64,000 nt of DNA, taken from Rhipicephalus microplus (lineage: Eukaryota > Arthropoda > Arachnida > Ixodida > Ixodidae). Position 1 is the first letter of the stretch. Each line of letters begins with the position of its first letter. The stretch covers positions 78,820,987 through 78,884,986 of the forward strand of contig NC_134707.1 in assembly GCF_043290135.1 (NCBI RefSeq). The letters are read 5' to 3'. The notes beneath the pieces were generated by a model. It was not told the DNA's origin, searched no databases, and saw only the letters and a program-made list of their open reading frames with translations. Below are positions 50,701 through 62,700 of the stretch, one piece after another. The position numbers were made by a program, and so were the translations under genes.

Positions 50701-53700
50701 TTTTGAAGTTTTTATCCCTCAGCATCGGCGAGCCAGCCCCACCGCAATGGATATTGTCGTGACTTGTCAACGCAGTTCACTGGGTTCGCAAGGGTGCGTC
50801 CTGCTTGCAGGCTAAATTGCGAAAATCGCGGCCCGAGTCGCTGCCAGTCGCACGTAGAGCATGTGCGACTGGCAGCAAAATACAGAGCTGGGACTGGTAT
50901 TTTGTGACTCGGCGCCAGTGTTGTTATTTGGAGCAACAAGCTGAAAATATTTGCAGTTTGTGTACTAGTATCTTCTATTAGGACAATACTGAAAAGTGAA
51001 TGATGAGGCAGGCGCTCTCAGGATAGTGCAGAGCCTGTGCTGTCGTGCACTTTTCCTGTATTGGTCAAAAGTAGCGCTGGAATATTTTAATGTATCGGCA
51101 GCTAGCCTCGCAACATGTTTTGTTGACTGTCATTCATCTTCATCTCGTTTTCACTGGCGCAGCTTGACTGCCAGTGAGTGTCAACTGATTTCCACCTCGG
51201 CTCCTCCACGTATTTTGGTGCAGCTTGTGAACTGGGATTTCACAAGCTGTGCTAAAATGTTTAAGAGGCTCAAGCAGTACTACCGGCGAGTTTGTTCGTA
51301 CTGGTTTCTTTAGTTGACTCCACAAATCTTATTGGACAATGTTAAAAAACCCACAGTGTGCACAGGTCCTTGAAATCCTTGAAAACCCTTCAAATATGTT
51401 TTGTTTTCAAGGCCTTGAAGGTCGTGGAATGTCATTTGTCTTTGAAGACGCTTGAACACATTGTTGGAGGTTTTCACAGGGTCGGATTGTACGACTCTCA
51501 ATTGACGGCCGTTGAGCATGGCTACGGGCATGCCTCATTACTTATCACGCTCTGCTATGCCGCGATTGTGAAATCGGACACAATCAAACCACTTGTACGT
51601 TACGGAAAGCAATGTAAATTTAAGGGCTTGTTTTTTTTGTTAAACACAATATTAGACATAACGGACAATGATGCCAAGAAAAATATAGCAGATGTCATTA
51701 AAAGTAATTGTAATGTTAATGTGAAGGAAGTAACGTAGACGAAAAGATAACTTGCCACCAGCAAGATTCGGACCTGCGGCCTTCGAATAACTCATCCGAT
51801 GCTCTACCAATGAGCTACCGTAGGCCCACTTTATAGGGTACAACGTGTACAAATGCAGAAGTGTTGGTGCGTGCCACCTGTTGCCATTGCGGCGAGTGTG
51901 GACCTCTTCTTTTTTTTTTCCTGTTGGTGCTACGTACGTGATACTACGAGCTGGTACCCAACCAATAATCCCCCTCGTAATGCCCGAATTCTCTCCGTAC
52001 AAGACCCCTGCTTGGAATAAAGGAAAGCGGTGTAAATTTAGGGGCTCGTTTTTTCGCTGGACACAGTATTAATGGGAGCTAACAGACGATGCCAAAAGGT
52101 GTTAGCTACCATCATGCCTGCGAGCACTTTGTTTTTGCACACCTTTTCAACAGAAAGAGGTGCCAGAGAGAACATTGTAACCACTCGGCTGTCCACGTGC
52201 GCTAGGGGTGCATGACATAGCCTTGCATGGTATAGCATACCAAATGTGCAGGAAAGCTGAGTGAGGGTGAGGAGAAAGGAAAAAACCCTGGTATGGAGAG
52301 AAAAATTATTGCAAGACAGAAATGTATAGACAGATGTAGGAAGATACCAAGAGGGAGCGAGAGAGAAGAAAAGAAAGAATTGGAAAGGTAACCCTCAAAA
52401 GTGGGGAGCTCTATATAGTGCTAAGGTCAAGAAATGGAAATAAACTGACAAAAAAAGTAAAGAAGAGAGACAAGAAAATGAGATGAAAGTTAAAAAAAAA
52501 TAGCAGGGAACAAAGAAGGCTACACACCTCAACCGTTCTTTGGGGCTCGGCGCCACTAGTGCGAAACGTCCTAGACTTTGTTTTTCTTTTTTTTCCCCCC
52601 TGTTGTAGATACAGGTCTCGCATATTTTTGTCCTGATAATATTACCTTGTATGTAAACATCTATTGTGCTCACATTTACGACGACGAGGGCCAAAAAATG
52701 TTTTACGATCGGCGCCTGACAGCTTTTTGTTTTTGAATGCCTGAAAATTTGGCCTCTAGTCATGATTGGCGCGACGCAACTTCTTTCCTCTCTGCTATCA
52801 TTCTGTGCATAGCTTCTTGCGCGCTCGTCAGGACGGGCGAAGACTGGAAAACAATGGTAGTGCGCGACAAATCTCTGCGACTTCGCTTCCACTAGACCAA
52901 TTTAAAAATTTTGTGGCGGTCGATTCGTGAGGCAATGAACTCCTTTAGTGTTGTTCTTTAGAAATGGTTACTTCCTTAGTCCTATTTGCTTGATTGCAGT
53001 GTCATTTTGTAAATCGTTCATTGTGAACTTGCCTTCCTTTCAGGTGGGCATGCTCCTTCATGAAAACCTTGCTTCGCCTGAACAGATGAACTTTTTCATC
53101 AGGTGGGTTCTCTCGGCCGTATGACACAGACGTGGCTGACTGTTGATCATGTGTGTGCATTTTGCAAGTTCCGTACTGTAATCTCCAATATATAGTCGTT
53201 GCAGGAGTGAAAGGAGTGTGTGTGGGTATAGAGATTGCTAAAACTAACTAGAGCTGCTCCGGAGCTGCGATCGTTTAGCGACCGTGGGAATGATGGGTAG
53301 TACGCAAATTCGCCTTGTCCTCATGCTTGCGGGGTTTGAATGCACTTGTGGCTTTGTTTATTGTTGTGTTTTGGTTTTTGTTTCAAATGAAAGAACGCAT
53401 CCTTGTTAACTTTGTGACCCAATTTCGATTGCGGAGCCTAAAATGCGAGTATGAAGTGCAACTGCTCAACATTTGCCGATTGTCGTTTCGTGACAAAGCG
53501 GCTCTAAGCCAGACGGAGGCAGGCGTGGCCGAAAGTACGAAGATTATACAAATTTGTGTGCTACCTCCCACACTGGTGAAGTGCCGTGCGTTGCAGCTCC
53601 CATAGACACTTTTGTAATTATAGGAAAGTCTGTGTGAGGGTTATTTTTCAGTTTTGCTTGGTGAGGAAGGGAGGTGTCGCTATTGGTGTTTTAAATCTGA

Positions 53701-56700
53701 TAATTCCACTTTTCAGCTAATTGAAACAAATCCTAAATTTCGGTTGGTCTGCTATATTTTCAGCATATTTTAAGAAGGGAAACGCCCCGCCTTTGTGACC
53801 TAAATATGGCAGCCGACTGCCTACTCGGCTAAAGAAATTGTCTCACCTAAGTGTTTGGGGAAGACCTCGTGGCAAGGTCACCAACCGTACAACTTTAGTT
53901 GCATAAGGAGGGTTATTAGCGTTGAAGAATTTTTTTTATTCCCTATAATTTGAGACTGAACTTGCTGTGCTTATTTGTATTTGTGTGCAGATTTCTAGCA
54001 GGCATTGTTTTCTAGCATAGGTAGCAGTTCTTGAAAAACAATCAAACCTTGGTATTACTGTCGCACATGCCATGAAAATGCTTCGTTATATCCAGATACT
54101 CATTAGAAACATATATTTGTAATACTGTGTCTATGATGGCTATTTCTCATTTACTTCGGTATGACAGATAATTCGTTATATGTGGGTTCGTTACATCAAG
54201 GTTTGAATGTCATATTATACAGTCGAGCCCGCTTATAACGAACCTGAGCGTGACGCGGCATTTGTTCGCTGTATCCCAAAGTTCGTAGTAAATGCAACAC
54301 AGCTTTAAAAAAAAGTTGCGAGTGAAAACACAAACTGTTTTTGCCCCAAAAAGTCCGTGATGCACGTGTTTCGAAGAGCAAAGGCGATAAGGGCAGTCTG
54401 GAGTTCATTTAAAACGGCAGGGTGGTCGTTCGCCGAGGCTCGTCACGTAAGCTGCATGACGCACTGGCTCCGAAGTTTCGTCGTTCTCGCAACCCGATTC
54501 CCCCAAATCGCTCTTGCCACGTACTTCATTCACAATGTCCCAATTCGTGCACAGTTCCGCAGTGTCAGCATCATCATCGGCCGTAATTAAACCATCGCAA
54601 CAGATGGTTTAATTCTCCCTGGTCGGAGTCGACGCGCTGCCTCACATCACCGCCGCAGTGGTCCAGTTCGGAAGCTTCAGGCTCGGCATCGGGCCGAACG
54701 TCGACGAAGTAGGCCTCGCGAAAACGGTTTGGCGAGGCCGACACAGCCGCTCACGAAATATTCACCATCTCCACAGCTGAATACCGGCACGCCCGAAGCG
54801 GCAAGTTGGCTGCTAGGTGGTCAACAGCTATGAGCAAGTGCTCTGCAACGTGGCACCTAACGCGCAGATTACGCTAAAGCCAAAAGGTCGCACTTTCGAC
54901 ATTTTGTTGAGCAGCAGGAAAAAGCGTGCTAGTCCCCCAGCGGCCATCATGACCACACACGCACACTAAGAGCGAGCAAGACGTGCACACGTGACACACA
55001 TGCCAGAACGTGCGGAACAGCTCTGGTTCCGTTTCTACTCGGAAAACGAAACATGTAACTCGAGCCTGGTGTCGCGGAGCGGTGAAGATGGGCGAAGGGC
55101 TTGTGATCCAGAGAGGAGAGCAGATTTGCGAGAGAAGGGCAAGGAGTTGCAATAGAGTGAAGAGAGGGGAGGACACGGTGGGAGGGTGACCTTGAAAACC
55201 AAAACGCGCGGGAAGGAGGTAGGTCGGGTAGCTTGCTTGAAAGGTTTGCGAAACTGGCACGTAGAAAAACTTGGAATGCCCCTGCGCGCGCAGAAGTCAA
55301 AGCATGGCCGCCTGGATCGGTGCGCGCGGCGGTGTTCAAAGAATCGGCAGACATGGTAAAAAAATCGTTTTGTTGCGCCAGCGGGTTTGCATGGCCTCAC
55401 AAATTTCGATATTTCGCGACTCGTTCCCCGAAAATTAACAACCGTTTTCGCACTTCCGTACGCGCGCGGAAGGCAGGCTGAGCCAAGTGTGCGAAGTGAG
55501 CGAGAACAAGTCCTCAACACAAAACGAATCGCAAATTATCAGATACGGTGGGGTAGCATACGCGCGCGCACATGATGTGGTCACTCCAGGCCGACGACAC
55601 CAACGACAGTACCAGCGATCAAAAACAGGGTAGATGGCCGACCGGTTTTCGAAAGATCAGTGGCAGTGTGAAAACACGGGCCTCGTCTGGCGATGCCGGG
55701 TGCTCAGAGTAGCGGGAGGACAAAGGACGGAGGGGTGTGTAACAAAAAGCAGTCGGGGCATGGAGGAAGGAAACAGCTTTCCTTCCTTTATGGGTCGGGG
55801 AGAGCAGCAACTAGAGGGGCGCGGAGGCAGGGTCGGCGTTTTGGCACCTGTATGGGCACCTCCCCGATGCCTGATCGGTGGTCGAAAGTACCGTATAATG
55901 CGGAATATAGGTGGAGGTGGAATATAGGTCGACCCCCTTACCTTGTCCAGCAAAAAAAGAAAAATGTGGAATAGCTCACAGATTCAGTCCTCCGAGCTGT
56001 CTGAGCTCTCCTCAGACGACGACTGCTTATTGCTAGCCGCCTCCCATAGCATGTCGTCCGTCCTCAGTGCTGTCGAGAGCGTTGCTGATGCAGCACTCCT
56101 TAAATGCGCGCACAACCATCTCTTCAGGCAGAGAGCTCCATGTCTCGGAGACCCAACCAGAAACTGTTGGAGAGGTGGGCTGCGCAGCCGGCCTGTCGGG
56201 GTCCGCGGGTTGTCGCCAGCCATCCATTCGGTGTACAGCACACGCACACGGTCCTTGAAAGGTTTATTAAAGGGCCACTCACCAGGTTTGACAATTTTGA
56301 GCTGACAAGCGCAATGCGTAGACGAGGCGTTCATGATCACGTCTGCCAAAATTTGCAACGCTATGCGCCCGGAAATGGGTCAAGTTTCAAGATGAAAGCT
56401 GCTCCCCCTTCCCTCTGCCGGCGCACGCGTAGAGAATGTGGCATGACGTGGGCGTAGGAATGGCCCTACGTACACGGCAATGCGGGGACGTTGGTCCTCC
56501 ACGTTGACGACTCTGCTCTGACGTTGTCAACAGTATACCACGTGACATGGCAAAAATTATTTAACACAACATGCGTAGTTTATGTATTTGTTGCTTTAAG
56601 AGATAAATAAAACTAGAAATAAATAAGACACAATAAAAAATTTTGCTCATTTTTCTTACATTCTTTCGCGTGAAATGCTACAAGATGCGGGGCTAATGTG

Positions 56701-59700
56701 CCAGCGTTTCGCATGCGTTCGGGTTCGTGCACTCATTGGGCTTATCTACTCTACCGCGTCTAAGCCAGCGTTTCCAAACCATCCCGCAGAAACAGGCAGA
56801 AGATCACAAAATAACGCTGGTCAACAAAGCAACGCCGCTCGCGTGCACGGGGCTGGGCTTGTTCGGGCACGTCATGCGCACGTCACCTCTTGGTCGGATG
56901 CCAGAGAGGGTGGTGAAGAGATTTGCCTTGCGAAGGCTACGCGGAGCAGCGGCAAGAGTTTGGAGCTGTCCTTCTCTCACCCTTGTTTCACGCCGCTTCA
57001 AAAAACCTGTTTTCTCCGCTCGTAATGAACCGATTCAAAAAATTTTTGTGGCAACACATTCCTCATCGGACACCCAACAACTTCCACTGTTCAACTAAAA
57101 TTCGGTATGGGGCCTGGTGAGTGGCCCTTTAAGGACGACGTCCAGCGGTTGGAGTGTTGACGTTATAGCTCCTGGAATGTCGACAAGATTCCTATTTCCG
57201 TCGCGAAGGCTCTCCTTCACCGATGCGGTCAGGTGCCCGCGAAACGCATCCAACATGAGCATGTTCTGGCGCTGCAAGAGTGCTCCGGGCCACCGGTTCC
57301 ACACTGTCCGGATCCACTCGCGCATTAGGGCCTCCTCCATATAGCCCTTCTCATTGACGCGGACGACGACATCCGTGGGAAGGCCTCCTTTGACAACGTC
57401 TTCCGCTTGAAGATGATGAAGGGGGGCAACTTTCTGCTGTCGGCCTTGCAGGAAAGCATAACGGTGAAGCGCGAATGCTCGCTTCCGGTCGACAAAAGCT
57501 TCACCTCTTTTGCCCGCGTTCACAAACAGTCGTGGACGACGGCATGTCAAACCACACCGTTCGGCGTTTCGTCGGCGTTGCCGATCTGGCCTAGCATGTA
57601 GCCATGCTGCCGCCGGAGGCTGTTCACGTAGAGTTGAAACTCTATCAATTTGTCCTCGTATGTCTTTGGCAGCTTCTGGTATATCGAAGTGCGCTGTCGA
57701 AGGGCAAATTTCTTGTGTCGCATGAAGCGACAGACCCAATAAATGGATTCCTGAAGTCTTTCTTTAATAGACCGGCTTCACCGGCGAGCTCGACGGCTTT
57801 TGATTGAATGAGCTCTGCATTCACCGGCAGGGATCTGGCACGGTACTTGCGGACGAAATCCGCTGCTTTGTCTTCGAGTTTCGGGTGCACAGCTCGGCGA
57901 CCGGGAAACGACGTCTTCCTCGCGTTACACACCGACAGTTTGGATTTTCGGTTGCGCCAGTACCCGGCGCTTTTCTCGGACACTTCAAACTGCCGCTGTG
58001 CCGTCATGTTGCCATTTGCCTTCACGAATTCAATAACTTTTCTTTTAAACGCGGCGGTGAACTGGCGCCGCGTCTCCGTATTCATGGCTAGTCGCAGAGT
58101 AACGTCGACACTCGGTACGAACACTAAATGAACAATAAAAGAGAAATGGCGTCTGCAGAGAACGCTTCCGCCCAAAGAGGCGATGTCGATGCCGATGCCC
58201 AAAAAGCATGTGACGCTTCTTGTTGCCAGAGGATCACTTGGTTTAGGCCAAAAGCCGGTATATAGGTCGAGGGGTGACTCTTCATTGCCATTTTTTGGAA
58301 AAAATCTCGACCTATATTTCGCACTATATGGTAGTTTCCCGGGAAGTCGGCAGACCTCTGACTCAGTTCGCTATAACCAATCAGCGGCGCTCGAAGACGT
58401 CCGTTGTTAGTGCGATTTTGTGCAATCGAACCAATGTATATTTTCACGGTCTGAAAAACGCTCTGAAAAACGGAAGAAGCGTCAAAGCAGTGAAGAGGAA
58501 ACTTCGGATAGGCAAAAGTCGGATGTATGCACTAAGGGACAAAGAAGGCAAAATAACTACTAAAATGGATAGGATAGTTAAAATAGCGGAGGAGTTTTAC
58601 AGAGATCTGTACAGTAGCCGAGAGAACCACGACCTTAAGGGGGGACATAAGTCTTTAAAATTTTTTTTCTGTTTTTGGCTCAATCTTGACCAAACCTCAC
58701 CATCTTGGACAGTTTTTCATGCTGATTTCAAATATGTAATTGTTTCTGAAATAGCTTCTGTGGATAAAAAGATATTAACATCTGTAATTTAATTAATTAT
58801 GCACTTCATTGGGGGCTTTTTGGCAACTTAATCAAGCCAGATCCAAAAAATAAATGCATAGCCCCAATGCTGAGGGCTTTCTGTATGGGGTGATGCTATT
58901 TTTATTAATTTTTAGGCATTATATAGATAAAAAAACAGACCAGCACTTACAATGGATATTTTGTTCAATTTTCGCTCATTACTATCCATAATTGTAATTA
59001 ACAGTATGCTTCTAGAGTAATCAAAATAGCATCACCCCATAGGTAATGTTATTACAAATAAAATGATACCAAGTTTGTCATTCTCAATCAACAGTAACAT
59101 ATAAGAAAAACCCCTAAGGTTTAGTGTGGTGCACAAAAACATCGAACTGAGAAAAACGCATTTAAAGTTTCTAATAACTGTAACTTTTGCTAAAGTGAAG
59201 CTAGAGCAATAAAAATGGCACCGTTGTATAGCTCTACATTATGTGAGTATGGCTGTACCAAATGTGTCGATGCACCTTCCCAAAATATTTGCCACAGCTC
59301 ATTTAAAAACTGTGTACTGGCCGTTGAATCAGTATGAGGAACCCAGTCTACAACTTTGTGGCTGTTCTAGTACACTGAAAACCAAAGGAAGACACATGTT
59401 ATATATAAAAACATCACCCTTTTATACATAAAACACTATTTCAAGTAAAACACACATTTTTGTCCCAGACATCCTTACAATTCTACAGCATGCCAGGGCT
59501 GTATGCAGCTGGGCCGAATAGAGTGCACCGCTTCGGCAGGCATTCGCGCCCGCGAATCGTCGTCTGAATGTGCTGCCTCGGCAATAACAGGCACTTGCGC
59601 CAGCGAGTCGTCGTCTGAATGTGCTGCCTCCGCAATAACAGGCATTTCCGACAGCCCGTTGTCGTCAGAATGCGCTGCCTCGGCCATCTCCGGCGTTCTC

Positions 59701-62700
59701 GGCGGCGCGCAGACCGCTCCCTTCTGCCGCGCATTCCACGCTCGCTTTCGTTTCCTGCCGAAAGCTTGACGAGTGTTCTTCTTCAGGCGAGCTTCCCAAG
59801 CCATGCCGGCAAAATGCAGAAAGATGTATACGTCGGCGACGTCGGTACACGAGCGGGTAGCAGACGAGATAACACCTTGAGAGCAGGCGCCGACGAAGCA
59901 AAACCAAAAAAAAAAGCGAGCAACCGTGGCTGCGCCGCCGCGCCAGCCAATGGTAAGCGCGAGACGGGGGGGCTCGCCGGCGCGCGCGCGCTCTAGCCAA
60001 TCAGCGGTCGGGCAGACGGCTTCGCAAAACGGGGGAGGGCAGTCGTTGTGTTGGAGCTACTTCATTTTAAGAGCTCGCAAAACGCGCACAAAGGAACCAG
60101 CTTCAAAACAAGCCCAAGATGGCGCCGATCTGCCGGCTGCTTCGCTGGCGGCGCGCGGGAAGTTCGAACAAATTTTTTGTTTTGCGGGTTGTTTTGCGAC
60201 TCCCGTGATGGTTTGAAAATAGATTTTAACCTATTTTTTTTATCGAATTTAGCGTTAATAATTTGAGGAGAGGTGCTTATAGGTTCAAAGATTCGAAAAA
60301 TGCGTTTTTCTCAAAATCGATTTTCTGGCCATTTTTTACTTTTCTAAGGCCCGCGTCCCCCCTTAATACTATAAGAACTAGCAGTAACCTAGATGACACC
60401 CCACCAGTAGTGATAGAAGAAGTCAGAAAAGCTTTGGAGAGCATGCAAAGAGGCAAAGCTGCTGGTGAGGATCAGTTAACATCAGATCTGCTCAAAGATG
60501 GAGGACAGATTGTGTTAGAAAAACTAGCCACCCTGTTTACGAGGTGTCTCCTGACGAGAAGGGTACCAGAGTCTTGGAAGAACGCTAACACCATCTTAAT
60601 ACATAAGAAAGAAGATGACAAGGACTTGAAGAATTACAGGCCGATCAGCTTGCTCTTTGTAGTATACAAGCTATTTGCAAAGGTAATTGCTAACAGAGTA
60701 AAGAAAACATTAGAATTCAATCAACCAAAGGAACAAGCAGGATTTAGAACAGGCTACTCAACAATTGACCACATTCATACTATCAATCAGGTAATAGAGA
60801 AATGCTCAAAATATAGCCAACCACTATGCATAGCCTTGATAGATTACGAGAAGGTGTTTGATTCAGTAGAAATATCAATAGTCATGCAGACACTGCGGAA
60901 TCAGGGCGACGATGAAGTATATATAAACAACCTGGAAAAAATCTACAGAGGATCAACAGCTACCATATTGCTTCATAAAAAAAGCAACAGAATACCAATC
61001 AAGAAGGGTGTAAGGCAGGGGGACACAATCTCCCCAGTGCTATTTACCGCGTGCTTACAGGAGGTTTTCAGAAGCCTAGAATGGGAACAGTTAGGGATAA
61101 GAGTTAATGGAGAATACCTTAGTAACCTGCGCTTCGCCGATGACATTGCATTGCTGAGTAACTCAGGGGACGAATTGCAACTCATGATTACGGAGTTAGA
61201 CAAGGAGAGCAGAAAGGTGGGTCTTAAAATTAATCTGCAGAAAACGAAAGTAATGTACAACAATCTCGGAAAGGAGCAGCGCTTCGAGATAGGTAATAGT
61301 GCACTTGAAGATGTAAAAGACTATGTCTACTTAGGGCAGGTAATAACCGCTGAGCCTAACCACGAGATTGAAGTAACTAGAAGAGTAAGAATGGGGTGGA
61401 GCACATTCGGCAAGCACTCTCAAATTATGACAGGTAGATTGCCACTATCCCTCAAGAGGAAGGTATACAACAGGTGTATCTTGCCGGTACTTAGCTACGG
61501 AGCAGAAACCTGGAGACTTACAAAGAGGGTTCAGCTTAAATTGAGGACGACGCAGCGAGTGATGGAAAGAAAAATGGTAGGTGTAACCTTAAGAGACAAG
61601 AAGAGAGCAGAGTGGATTAGGGGACAAACGGGGGTTAAGGATATCATAGTTGAAATAAAGAAGAGGAAATAAACATGGGCCGGGCATGTAGCGCGTAGAC
61701 AGGATAACCCCTGGTCATTAAGGGTAACTATAACTGGATTCCCAGAGAAGGGAAGCGGGTTAGGGGGAGACAGAAGGTTAGGTGGGCAGATGAGATTAAG
61801 AAGAATGCGGGTATAAATTGGCAGCAGCAAGCACAGGACCGGGTTAACTGGCGGAGCATGGGAGAGGCCTTTGTCCTGCAGTGGACGTAGTCAGGCTGAT
61901 GATGATGATGATATTTTCACGGTCACGCGGATATTGTTCGTTTTAAGTGGGGCCGTTATATGTGGGCTCGACTGTATAGCTTTTGGGTCAAAGAGGTTGC
62001 CCAACCTGACATCTCCAAAGTTAATAAGCATATCAGAATGACCTGGAATGAGTGCTGAAGGCAAGAAAACAGGAATTGGTGTTCTAAACCTATTTGAACA
62101 AAGTTTACGGTATGTTGAACATTTGCAGGAGAGGCTGCGTCAATCAGGCATTTCAGTCTCTTGTATTCGACTCGCAACTTTTGTTAAAATGGTCTTGATA
62201 CATTCATTCTCGTTGGTTTTTTTGTATTCTGTACTCATTTTAGGTAATTCTAATGGGTTTATTTGCTTCATAACTCTCTGTCTTGGCAAACAATAGCTTT
62301 CATAATGGTACGTTGGCGGGAAGTGATATTTTAAAAACTACTTGCAGTGTTCTGCCTTAAAAGTGTGCACGTCTTGGCATAGAAATATGTGCCCTGCCTC
62401 TGCCTTTGACCTAGAAATGCTGCGGCATTCTAAACTTGCACTGTCTTGTATCCCTCCCTCTGTGCTATCGTTTTTTTTTTTTTTTTTTCACACACCATCG
62501 TTAAGATGAGTTACCAACTCGTGAGCAATCCACGCTTCTGAAGTGCATTCTAACTTTGTACACTGAAACATCATTATGAAGTTGCATCCTACGTAAAAAT
62601 AAGTTTTATGTCTGAGAATTCGTTATAATGGTTTGTTACTAATGCTGTGTCTATTGCAAGACTAGTTCTCACCTACTTCATTATAACCGATATTTTGTTA

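Larger units (their letters stand above)
55891..58331 (-). mobile_element. Second pogo-type transposon
   Basis: 2441 bp, flanked by TA (55889-55890 and 58332-58333). The 21-base ends, CCGTATAATGCGGAATATAG and inverted CCATATAGTGCGAAATATAG plus a final G, match at 18 of 21 positions. Internal ATATAGGTCGA motifs recur just inside both ends, as expected of transposase-binding repeats. The minus-strand transposase is broken and split by a TTAA-flanked element. Confidence 0.85.
58452..61890 (+). pseudogene. RTE reverse transcriptase, interrupted
   Basis: The first piece (to 58634) carries KIAEEFYRDLYSS, the usual lead-in to the reverse transcriptase. After the inserted element the frame resumes at 60363 with SLDD-like SNLDDTPPVVIEEV, GKAAGEDQLTSDLLK, NYRPISLLFVVYKLFAKVI, EQAGFRTGYSTIDHI, KGVRQGDTISPVLFTACLQE and the catalytic LRFADDIALL. 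A C-terminal CILPVLSYGAETW motif is present. A premature stop follows EIKKRK at 61672, then a frameshift; remaining C-terminal codons continue to TAG at 61888-61890. The family copies RNA at nicked target DNA; this copy is dead. Confidence 0.85.
58452..61910 (+). mobile_element. RTE-type non-LTR retrotransposon, 5'-truncated
   Basis: Flanked by a perfect 14-base duplication ATATTTTCACGGTC (58438-58451 and 61911-61924). It ends in the TGATGATGATG tail usual for RTE elements. It lacks the endonuclease region (5' truncation) and is split by a TTAA-flanked element at 58639-60362. It lies within the outer Tigger-type element. Confidence 0.9.
54220..61974. mobile_element. Tigger/pogo-type DNA transposon (outer element)
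   Basis: TA dinucleotides (54218-54219 and 61975-61976) bound ends CAGTCGAGCCCGCTTATAAC and, inverted, CAGTCGAGCCCACATATAAC. On the minus strand at 54350-54640 a decayed frame contains ADDDADTAELCTNWDIVNEV, like the acidic C-terminal part of pogo/CENP-B-type transposases. Its catalytic part is not recognised. It now holds a second pogo element (55891-58331) and an RTE element (58452-61910). All of this is in intron 4. Confidence 0.65.

Noticed and set aside
51757..51833. A tRNA gene on the minus strand
   Set aside because: A and B boxes are present, but position 33 of the anticodon loop is not U and the acceptor stem does not close. The 3' side continues into a repeated body, so it is a SINE head.
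54874..55520. Overlapping minus-strand open frames of 128-161 codons
   Set aside because: They lie in GC-rich sequence inside the outer Tigger-type element; no transposase motif or host domain could be seen.
56675..57098. Plus-strand open frames of 116-123 codons
   Set aside because: They are inside the TTAA element at 56271-57128 and show no domain; probably chance.
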